Translations under genes and position numbers: made by a program
The notes under the pieces: generated by a model
Told to the model about the DNA's origin: nothing
Database searches by the model: none
The model's input: the letters and a program-made list of their open reading frames with translations, nothing else
Virus record (IMG/VR): IMGVR_UViG_3300018481_000065
Span: 1 to 26,186 of that record
DNA: 26,186 nt
Direction: 5' to 3' (one strand)
Source: a virus
Part shown: positions 1-5,901 of the stretch, piece after piece
Numbering within the stretch: position 1 is the stretch's first letter
Layout of the letters: the number at the start of each line of letters is the position of its first letter

Positions 1-1
1 C

Positions 2-806
2 ACGACGACTGCTGATGGTGGTGTGGAGTTACGCGCTGTGTTGCCTGGTGAGGAAGCGAATGGATTGGATCCTTCTTCGGACGTGGTGCTCCTCGATTCG
101 TACACGTACATCGGAGACACGGGGTCGATCGAACTTGACGACACCTCATCGAGGTGCCGATGCCGAGACGGAGGATGAGTATGCAGATCGCCTCGTTGAC
201 GAGCTCCGCTTGCTCGCGCCGCGTCCCATCCTTCCAGAGGATTACGCGGTCCTCGCACGACGCAACCCAGCAGTCGCCCGCTCGTTCGCAGTCGATGGGT
301 GGGACGGCGTGGACACGAACAACGAGCGCACCGTAGGCCTGGTGCTCCTTGACGAGTCAGGTGAAGACGTCAACGCGGGAGTGAAGACAGAGGTGGAGGA
401 AGACCTCGAGGCGCTACGGGAAGTCAACTTCGTCGTCTACGTTGGGAGCCCAACCTACACGCCAATCTTCGTCACCACCACAGTGCGCGCGTACCGCGAC
501 TGGAATCCTGCTGACGTGGATGCTGGAGTCGTCGCTGCGATTGAGAACTATCTCTCTCCAGCGAACTGGGCTGTCCAGTTGGACGAGGTGACCTGGGAAC
601 CGCAATCGGTGGTGCGCTACGGCGAGGTGTGGTCGATGATCGACAGGGTGCCCGGAGTCAACTACATCGAGTCGCTCTACGTTGACGACGCGACTGCTCC
701 TGATTCGAGTGACGTGGTGGACATCACTCTGTCTGGGACCGTGCCACTGACACGTCCCGCTGATACGGGCACCGGGATCTCCGTCACCGCGAACCCAGGC
801 CCATGA
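2..806 (+). CDS. Baseplate J-like protein, 5'-partial, with a frameshift near 152
   Basis: The C-terminal part of a baseplate J-like (gp47/JayE type) wedge protein, which helps form the baseplate of contractile tails. The diagnostic stretch is GADAETEDEYADRL, followed by a PRPILPEDY...LARRNPAVARS segment, where the family usually has a GGADAESDEE-like motif and an 'EDYE-LA' motif. The upstream half of the family is readable only in another frame: positions 2-151 encode TTADGGVELRAVLPGEEANG and onward to ELDDTSS, typical of the segment just before the GGAD motif. At 152 one extra base (or two missing bases) moves reading to the frame used from 153 to 806. The ATG at 15 is therefore probably not the true start, and the gene begins before the window. 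The stop overlaps the next start by four bases (ATGA). Confidence 0.75.
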   Translation, partial: RRLLMVVWSYALCCLVRKRMDWILLRTWCSSIRTRTSETRGRSNLTTPHRGADAETEDEYADRLVDELRLLAPRPILPEDYAVLARRNPAVARSFAVDGWDGVDTNNERTVGLVLLDESGEDVNAGVKTEVEEDLEALREVNFVVYVGSPTYTPIFVTTTVRAYRDWNPADVDAGVVAAIENYLSPANWAVQLDEVTWEPQSVVRYGEVWSMIDRVPGVNYIESLYVDDATAPDSSDVVDITLSGTVPLTRPADTGTGISVTANPGP

Positions 807-1396
807 GCGAGATCTCAGAGGACCTCTACGAGGCGATCACTCCTGGGCAGGTTCGTGTTCAAGAGGACGAGGTCGATGAGGACACGGAGGTACTGTGTGA
901 GTCGATCGCAGTGTGTCTCGATCAGTGGTGGCAGATCCTTGGCGTGCAGTGGGACAACATCCTCAGTGCAGAAGAGACACCAACTGAAGCGATCAGGTAC
1001 GCGGCACAGTTCAGCGGGTTGCAAGTTGAGACCCAATGGACAGAGGAGACCCAGCGCACCATGCTTGCTGCTCCTCCTGGGTTCGCACGTGGGACAGTTG
1101 CAGCGATGGTGTCGGCAATCCAGATGACCCTCACTGGGTCGAAGACGGTGTACCTGGTTGAGCGTCCTGACGGTGAGGCCTACCAACTGATCATTCGCAC
1201 GCTTGAGGGTGAGACGCCATCGCCGGAGATGACAGAAGCAGCGATCCGCGCAGTCAAGCCCGCTGGCATCATGCTCGACTATGACGTGTTGACTGGCCAG
1301 ACCTACAACCTGATCGACGTGTCCTACACGACCTACCAGGAAGTGGACGACGCGTACGACTCCTACGATGAGATGAGGTCGGACATTGAGCTCTAA
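803..1396 (+). CDS. Phage tail/baseplate protein (tail protein I-like position)
   Basis: A 197-residue acidic protein whose start overlaps the baseplate J stop (ATGA). In contractile-tail phages the gene after baseplate J usually encodes a gpI/YmfQ/DUF2612-type protein linking baseplate and fibres. Length and layout agree: an N-terminal helical part containing WWQILGVQWDNIL, a central segment around TVAAMVSAIQMTLTGSKTVYLVER, and a C-terminal segment AVKPAGIMLDYDVLTGQTYN, which resembles the 'vkPAGi.y.v' end of such proteins. No fibre repeats or enzymatic motifs are visible. The tail role rests mainly on position and the C-terminal resemblance. Confidence 0.6.
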   Translation: MSEISEDLYEAITPGQVRVQEDEVDEDTEVLCESIAVCLDQWWQILGVQWDNILSAEETPTEAIRYAAQFSGLQVETQWTEETQRTMLAAPPGFARGTVAAMVSAIQMTLTGSKTVYLVERPDGEAYQLIIRTLEGETPSPEMTEAAIRAVKPAGIMLDYDVLTGQTYNLIDVSYTTYQEVDDAYDSYDEMRSDIEL

Positions 1397-1604
1397 CGAC
1401 TCACCATGGCGACATCCCGATCCCCCGCTCGAGGTGCCCGTGCCACGCGAACCGCATCAGTCGCCCGCGGGCGAGTTCGAGCATTTGACTCAAGAGGAAC
1501 TTGAGGAAGAACTCCGTCAGACGGGACGTGCGGCAGGACCACTGTCGACTGACAACAGGGGCATGGATCCTGCGCTCGTTGACGGGAAAGACGACGTGCG
1601 CTAA
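1386..1604 (+). CDS. Small acidic hypothetical protein
   Basis: A 72-residue ORF starting with TTG inside the last codons of the preceding tail gene and ending just before the hairpin at 1625. It is rich in Pro near the N terminus and has an acidic helix LTQEELEEELRQTGR. No family recognised. It would be the last gene of the structural operon. The TTG start is uncertain; in-frame GTG codons lie near 1431 and 1440. An ATG at 1406 belongs to another frame and gives only about 31 residues. Confidence 0.4.
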   Translation: MSSNDSPWRHPDPPLEVPVPREPHQSPAGEFEHLTQEELEEELRQTGRAAGPLSTDNRGMDPALVDGKDDVR

Positions 1605-1624
1605 GACGTTCTAAGGTGGGGGTA

Positions 1625-1661
1625 GATCGGGCCAGGTCCCTTACGGGGACCCGACCCGATC
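1625..1661. terminator. Hairpin between convergent operons
   Basis: GATCGGG at 1625-1631 pairs with CCCGATC at 1655-1661, and inside it GGTCCC pairs with GGGACC around a short TTACG loop. It lies between the end of the + strand tail genes (1604) and the end of the - strand helicase gene (1681). That is the place for a bidirectional terminator. No long T tract follows on either strand. Confidence 0.6.
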
Positions 1662-1680
1662 ATCCCAGCAGCGTGACGCT

Positions 1681-3504
1681 CTACCCGCCGTTCTGCGGGA
1701 AGTCGCGCTCGTCCTCGAACGTCATCCTGCCTAGCGAACGCAGCAGCGCGGCGAGGTCCGACTTGGTCATCCTCGCGATCGACGTGAGCTTGCCGGCGAG
1801 GTTTGCGTCGATGAGTTCGTCCACTGAGTCAGTGACCTTCGGGACGATGAGCACTGGACGATGCTTGAGGCCGATGCGCCGAACACGACGCAACGACTGG
1901 ACCCACGCGTCAGAGTCGAACGCGCGGTCGGCGTAGAACACTGTCTTCGTGTCGGTGAACGTGTGACCGAACTTGCCGACTCCCATCTGGAAGACGAGGA
2001 TGTCCAACTTGCCGTCCTGGTAGGCCTCGATCGTGTCGTCCTTCTGATCGTTCGAGATGTTGCCGTGCACCACGCCAACGCGCAGGTCCTTGAACTCCTT
2101 CCGGAGACGATCAACCATTGACTCTGCTGTCTCGATGAACCAGGCCCACACCAACATCGGTGTCTCGACCTCGCCCTGCTTGATCAGATCCACCAGGAGG
2201 TCCTCCTTGACAGACGACCGAGCGTGGAACGTCCCGTCCTCCTTCGGCAGCGATCCCATGTTCGACGTGATCTGCTGCAGGCGGGTGGACATTGACAACC
2301 AGTTGGTCGCCTCGATCCGCTCGCCCTCGAGGTCGAGGACCCACGAGTTCAACATCGAGTCGAACGCCTTCCGCTGCTTCGCGCTGAACTCGATCTCGAT
2401 GGGACGGTAGATGTAATCGGGCAGGTCCGGCAACACATCGTCCTGGGAACGGACGAACATGAAGTCACGCAGGTAGTGGTGAGGATCGATGTTGGGCTTG
2501 TCACCCTCGATCGACCAACCCCACTGCCCGCGCTCCACGACGCAGAAGAACTCTGCGAAGCGCCAGTAGGAACTGAACCCACGTGGGAACATGATGTTGA
2601 GTTGCTTCCACAGATCGTCCCTGAACTTCGATGTGGGGGACCCACTGAGCATCCACATCTGTCCTGTGCCGCCATCGGTGAGCGACTTGAGCACATCTGC
2701 CTTGACCGCCTTCCGATTCTTCAGCAGGATCGACTCGTCGCAGATGACTACGTCCCAATCGATCTCGAGGTAGTCACGGCGGACCCGGACGATGCGCTCA
2801 CGCGCGTTCTCCATCTTGCCCGACTTCGGGTTGCGGCGCTTGGGACCATCCTCACGCCACTGCTTCACCTTGCGGGCGTTCGTGACCCACTCGGGCTGGA
2901 ACACCTTGCCGTCCTCGTCGCGCAACACGACCTCTTGGATGACCTCGTGGTTCGCGACCGTGACCTCAGTCCCGGGCGCACGATCGGCAGCGGTCGCACG
3001 TGTAACAACACGACCCGACTCCTCCCACCGATCGATCTCCCGCATCCAGTTCCGGCACAACGTCACCGGAGCAAGGATGAGGATGCGCTTCGCCTTCAGC
3101 AGGTCCGCGCACACGACCGACACGGGCGTCTTGCCAAGGCCCGGCGACAGTCCCAGCAGGGACGTCGAGTGCGGGTTGCAGAACATGTACTCCACCGCTT
3201 CACGCTGGAACGGGTACAGGGTGTCCCAGGAAGGATGCGCGACCGCTGCCGTGCGCTCTTCGTCTGAGAATCCTGCGAACCCCCACTCCTCGAACGCGAG
3301 GTCCTGCACGACCTCCGGGGCAGTGCGGATGAAGTCCTCGCCGTAGAACTCGCCAAGGCGAAGGACGTTGTGCGAGGTGGGAGGAAGGCGCCAGGCCTTC
3401 AGGTCCTTATCCCACCGACCGCCGAGTTGCTCCTTGATCTCCTTCGAGGGGTACGTGGGAGCGCGGACGATCATGTCGCGACCGTTGAGTTCGATCCCTG
3501 CCAT
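1681..3504 (-). CDS. SNF2-type DEAD-box helicase/ATPase
   Basis: A superfamily 2 helicase of SNF2/HepA type, about 607 residues, expected to translocate on or remodel DNA. An N-terminal segment around YPSKEIKEQLGGRWDKDLKAW resembles the HARP-like region before some phage SNF2 helicases. Motifs in order: Walker A LSPGLGKT at about 119-126; motif Ia ILILAPVTL; a DExx box VVICDES near 255 (DES instead of DEAH); motif III MLSGSPTSK; and a C-terminal RecA lobe with LRVGVVHGN, a motif V-like FQMGVGKFG and motif VI QSLRRVRRIG with the arginine finger. The ATG at 3504 is preferred because GGAGGT lies nine bases upstream. A GTG at 3510 overlaps the upstream stop and gives two more residues. It is the last gene of a three-gene operon with the zinc-ribbon protein. 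Confidence 0.9.
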   Translation of the reverse strand: MAGIELNGRDMIVRAPTYPSKEIKEQLGGRWDKDLKAWRLPPTSHNVLRLGEFYGEDFIRTAPEVVQDLAFEEWGFAGFSDEERTAAVAHPSWDTLYPFQREAVEYMFCNPHSTSLLGLSPGLGKTPVSVVCADLLKAKRILILAPVTLCRNWMREIDRWEESGRVVTRATAADRAPGTEVTVANHEVIQEVVLRDEDGKVFQPEWVTNARKVKQWREDGPKRRNPKSGKMENARERIVRVRRDYLEIDWDVVICDESILLKNRKAVKADVLKSLTDGGTGQMWMLSGSPTSKFRDDLWKQLNIMFPRGFSSYWRFAEFFCVVERGQWGWSIEGDKPNIDPHHYLRDFMFVRSQDDVLPDLPDYIYRPIEIEFSAKQRKAFDSMLNSWVLDLEGERIEATNWLSMSTRLQQITSNMGSLPKEDGTFHARSSVKEDLLVDLIKQGEVETPMLVWAWFIETAESMVDRLRKEFKDLRVGVVHGNISNDQKDDTIEAYQDGKLDILVFQMGVGKFGHTFTDTKTVFYADRAFDSDAWVQSLRRVRRIGLKHRPVLIVPKVTDSVDELIDANLAGKLTSIARMTKSDLAALLRSLGRMTFEDERDFPQNGG

Positions 3505-3506
3505 GT

Positions 3507-3785
3507 TCACGCCACCTCCTTGCCCGTTGCATCGATCTCGACCACATCATCGCTGACAGGGAACGCGCCGTGGGCGTAGTTGCCCTGGCGGATGTTCGCC
3601 ACGTCCTGGATCGCCTCATCGATCGTGAGGCGCACCTGGCGCCACGTTGCGCGGTACACGCGGCCCCGCGGGCCCCTGAACTGCACAACGCCGATGAACC
3701 CTGTCCGCGCCGCTGCGGGCTTCCCCGACTCGCGGTTGCGAATGATCATGTCCTGATCCTCGCTGCTGATCTTGAACCGCCGCAT
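3507..3785 (-). CDS. Hypothetical protein, basic N terminus
   Basis: A 92-residue protein beginning MRRFKISSEDQDMIIRNRESG. It is Arg-rich in the centre (GPRGRVYRATWRQVRLTIDEA) and ends in an acidic tail. The start is fixed by a TAATG junction with the upstream zinc-ribbon gene. Its stop is overlapped by a possible GTG start of the helicase, so the three genes are likely co-translated. The SSEDQDMIIRNRESGKPAAARTG segment suggests a short DNA-binding or adaptor protein, but I recognise no family. Confidence 0.65.
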   Translation of the reverse strand: MRRFKISSEDQDMIIRNRESGKPAAARTGFIGVVQFRGPRGRVYRATWRQVRLTIDEAIQDVANIRQGNYAHGAFPVSDDVVEIDATGKEVA

Positions 3786-3976
3786 TAGAAACCACACCCA
3801 TCGCACTTGAGCGTGGTGTGAACCTTGCCGCACCTGCAGCACTCGATCGCCCTGTACGACTTCACCTTCTGCTTCGCACCTTCGCGGCAGTCGGGGCAGT
3901 TGACGGTCGAGTCGCTGGGCGACTTCTTGAACTGGGCGCCGCACTTCTTGCAGGCCCTGTGGGTGCTGGTGATCAC
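3785..3976 (-). CDS. Small double zinc-ribbon protein
   Basis: A 63-residue protein with four CxxC pairs: CKKC and CPDC in the first half, CCRC and CDGC in the second. This is the pattern of two short zinc ribbons. It starts with GTG, preceded by the recurrent leader motif CCCCCAAAGG with AAGGAAGG as ribosome-binding site. As first gene of the operon feeding the 92-residue protein and the SNF2 helicase, it could be a nucleic-acid-binding accessory or regulator. The exact function is not readable from sequence. Confidence 0.7.
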   Translation of the reverse strand: MITSTHRACKKCGAQFKKSPSDSTVNCPDCREGAKQKVKSYRAIECCRCGKVHTTLKCDGCGF

Positions 3977-4018
3977 TGTGTGCTTCCTTCCTTTGGGGGT
4001 GTCGCGCGTTCGTCTGAC

Positions 4019-4041
4019 CTACGCGCGTAGCGCGTAGCCTA
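4019..4041 (-). promoter_or_regulatory. Leader hairpin with TATA-like element, copy A
   Basis: Read on the - strand: TAGG, then CTACGCGC, loop TAC, GCGCGTAG (8-bp stem, 4019-4037). The CCCCCAAAGG motif of the zinc-ribbon gene lies 19 bases further on (3990-3999). A TCGACA hexamer 18 bases upstream of TAGGCT could be a -35. This copy has TAGG where others have TATA, and its stem differs from copy B by a compensated base pair (A-T for G-C). Confidence 0.55.
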
Positions 4042-4082
4042 ACAGGTCGCTTGGCACTTTGTCGACCGACCGACCACCAACA

Positions 4083-4110
4083 GCGAGGGGCCCCTTTCAG
4101 GACCCCTCGC
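4083..4110 (-). terminator. Terminator hairpin after the collagen-like gene
   Basis: GCGAGGGG at 4083-4090 pairs with CCCCTCGC at 4103-4110. It lies just downstream of the - strand stop at 4134. Sequence and loop are closely related to the hairpin at 4880-4905. No long T run follows, as is common in high-GC genomes. Confidence 0.6.
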
Positions 4111-4133
4111 GAGCACTGGGTAGAGGTAGTGCT

Positions 4134-4808
4134 CTACGGGACCAAGATGCGCTTGTTGATCCCTGTTGCCGAGGTCACTGTCCACAGGCGGAGGGAAGGA
4201 TCGATCCCCCGCTTGCGAACCTGGACCACGTGGGCGCCGCAACGCTTGCCGCGCATGTTCACTCGAACGAACCTGCTCCGGACGACCTCTGAACTGATCG
4301 CCCGCGCACGATCGACCTTCACTCGGACAGTCGACTCATCGCGCATCCTCGACGGCAGGACGAGACGCGCCCTCTTGCGAATCGACTTGCAGCGCCGATT
4401 GCCGTTGGTGATGTTCACGTTGACCGTTGTGTCCTGAGTGACGTTGATCGGCAACCCACCTGGGCCAACAATGGTTCCTTCGGGTCCTGGGTCACCTGGA
4501 GGTCCGGGCGGTCCCGCGGGACCAGGTGCGCCGTTGCAGACGTAGAACACCTCTTCCTCGGGCTCCGGCGGATTCTCTGTCTTCGTTGGTGCGCCTCTGT
4601 GCTTGTGGATGACAGTGATCTTCACTCCACCGAACTCGCAGTTCTCTCCCGCGGGTTCTGACTCGACGGTGATGGTGTCCCCGCCATGGCAGAAGTGTGG
4701 GTTCCCCTGACACTCCGGCGGTGGTAGCACTGCCGATGCTGTGGACGACAACACGCCCACGGCCAACACGCACACGAACGCGACTGCCGCAGCAATCGTT
4801 CTGGTCAT
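4134..4808 (-). CDS. Secreted collagen-like protein
   Basis: A 224-residue protein with a clear signal peptide: MTRT, a hydrophobic core AAAVAFVCVLAVGVL and an Ala-x-Ala-type site near ASA. It is followed by a Cys-containing region (ECQGNPHFCHGG, ENCEFGG), a short Gly-X-Y collagen-like stretch of about eight triplets (GAPGPAGPPGPPGDPGPEG), and a basic Arg-rich C-terminal domain with two Cys. That C-terminal domain resembles the short beta-rich repeats common in secreted proteins of Solirubrobacterales/Thermoleophilia. The start has a good ribosome-binding site (AGGAGGGG). The gene stands alone between two hairpins, so it is probably its own transcription unit, and it sits among replication genes rather than structural genes. 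It may act on the host surface or be a cargo gene from the host. Function unknown. Confidence 0.7.
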   Translation of the reverse strand: MTRTIAAAVAFVCVLAVGVLSSTASAVLPPPECQGNPHFCHGGDTITVESEPAGENCEFGGVKITVIHKHRGAPTKTENPPEPEEEVFYVCNGAPGPAGPPGPPGDPGPEGTIVGPGGLPINVTQDTTVNVNITNGNRRCKSIRKRARLVLPSRMRDESTVRVKVDRARAISSEVVRSRFVRVNMRGKRCGAHVVQVRKRGIDPSLRLWTVTSATGINKRILVP

Positions 4809-4879
4809 ATCCCCTCCTGAGGGTAGTTAGAGTGCGCGCGACGATAGACGGTTGCTGCACGTGCATCCTCGGCAACGAT

Positions 4880-4905
4880 CGAGGGGCCCCTCTCGGGACC
4901 CCTCG
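4880..4905 (-). terminator. Terminator hairpin
   Basis: CGAGGGG at 4880-4886 pairs with CCCCTCG at 4899-4905, just after the - strand stop at 4932. It is a near copy of the hairpin at 4083-4110 and shares GGGGCCCCT and GGACCCCTCG. Confidence 0.6.
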
Positions 4906-4931
4906 GTACGCGTGTATATGTGTCGGCGGCG

Positions 4932-5153
4932 CTACGCGGTGATCTCCTGGCGTGCGCGTTCACCTGTCGTCAGCGGGACACCGAGATTGAGCGCTGCGTC
5001 GAACGTGGTGTTGACTTGCAGTGCCAGCATCTCGAGGTCCTCCGCCTCCTGGGAGATCGAGAGCACGTTGTTCGCCTCGATCTTGTCTGCCATCGAACGA
5101 AGGGTGTCCACCATCTCCTCGGCGGCGACCTTCGCTAGTTCTTCCTGTGTCAT
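4932..5153 (-). CDS. Small hypothetical protein
   Basis: A 73-residue, mostly helical acidic protein starting MTQEELAKVAAEEMVDTLRS. The start is chosen by the leader CCCCCAAAGGAAGG a few bases upstream of the ATG at 5153. No family recognised. The whole protein could be one helical bundle, with segments IEANNVLSISQEAEDLEMLA and FDAALNLGVPLTTGERARQE. It lies 38 bases after the actinophage zinc-binding gene, probably in the same transcript. The leader here lacks the inverted repeat with TATA seen before other operons. Confidence 0.6.
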   Translation of the reverse strand: MTQEELAKVAAEEMVDTLRSMADKIEANNVLSISQEAEDLEMLALQVNTTFDAALNLGVPLTTGERARQEITA

Positions 5154-5191
5154 GTCGTGTCCTTCCTTTGGGGGTTGACGATCGACGGCGT

Positions 5192-5821
5192 TCAGCCGCC
5201 GACCTTGTGCTTGCGGAACAGTCCTGACTTCGTAATCGATCCCGTGTACCCACATGAGCAGCGCACTGACGGCGCAACAGCAGCGGACGCCCACGCGCCG
5301 TTCGCCCACCGCGGGTCGCAAAGCGACTCGCCGGCGTACGTGCCGCTGTGCTCGCATTGATCGCTCGGGACTTCCTTCGACTCGACCGGCGCGTCCTTGA
5401 AGCAGTGAGTGCACGCCGTCACCTCGAACCGCGCGACGACCTCCTCCTCGCTGAACCCACTGGCCTCGTACACGAGACCGACGAGGGTGCGCCCCGGGGT
5501 GATCGTGTGACACGAAGGACGGTGAACCTTGCCACCCATCACTCCGTGATAGCGGGCCCACCCACCGCGGCGGTCCCACTCGGCCTTGAACGGGATGTCC
5601 GCGTCCAACGCCTCGAGGTACTTGTCGCTGTTCTCGAGCTCGTTGACCTGCTCATCGATCTCGTCCGCCTGCTTGTAGTAGTGCCCGCCCGCCTTGCGGT
5701 AGCGACGTGCGCTCAAACGCAGAGCGTGCATCCGCTGCTCGATCCTGATGGCGGGGAGCATGACGGTGCTCCACTCCTCATCGATCTGGGCGGGAGTCAT
5801 GCTGGTGAGGTCCTGGGTCAT
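5192..5821 (-). CDS. Actinophage-type Cys/His-rich protein
   Basis: A 209-residue protein of a family I recognise from actinobacteriophages and actinobacterial plasmids. In that family a GGW(S/T)R...HVH-S--C-TC...W stretch is followed by CT-CFP-AP. Here the equivalents are GGWARYHGVMGGKVHRPSCH and ACTHCFKDAPV. The N-terminal half is a long helix with coiled-coil character. The C-terminal part has further Cys (CEHSGTY, CDPRW, CSCGYTG), consistent with one or two zinc sites. The function of the family is not known to me. It starts at an ATG preceded by CCCCCAAAGGAAGG and leader hairpin B, so it opens a new transcription unit after the polymerase gene. Confidence 0.65.
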   Translation of the reverse strand: MTQDLTSMTPAQIDEEWSTVMLPAIRIEQRMHALRLSARRYRKAGGHYYKQADEIDEQVNELENSDKYLEALDADIPFKAEWDRRGGWARYHGVMGGKVHRPSCHTITPGRTLVGLVYEASGFSEEEVVARFEVTACTHCFKDAPVESKEVPSDQCEHSGTYAGESLCDPRWANGAWASAAVAPSVRCSCGYTGSITKSGLFRKHKVGG

Positions 5822-5863
5822 GTTGTGCTTCCTTCCTTTGGGGGTTGTGCGCGCTGCTTCGAC

Positions 5864-5886
5864 CTGCGCGCGTAGCGCGCAGTATA
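5864..5886 (-). promoter_or_regulatory. Leader hairpin with TATA element, copy B
   Basis: Read on the - strand: TATA, then CTGCGCGC, loop TAC, GCGCGCAG (8-bp perfect stem, 5864-5882). The extended ribosome-binding motif is at 5835-5844, again 19 bases further. It lies between the polymerase stop (5902) and the 209-residue gene. TATACT could be a -10 box, but its CT is part of the stem. Confidence 0.6.
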
Positions 5887-5901
5887 GCAGCTCAGGAAGC
5901 G

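Noticed and set aside
140-160. Programmed +1 frameshift in the baseplate J gene
   Set aside because: No slippery codon pair, stop codon at the shift or stimulatory structure is visible; an error or mutation is simpler.
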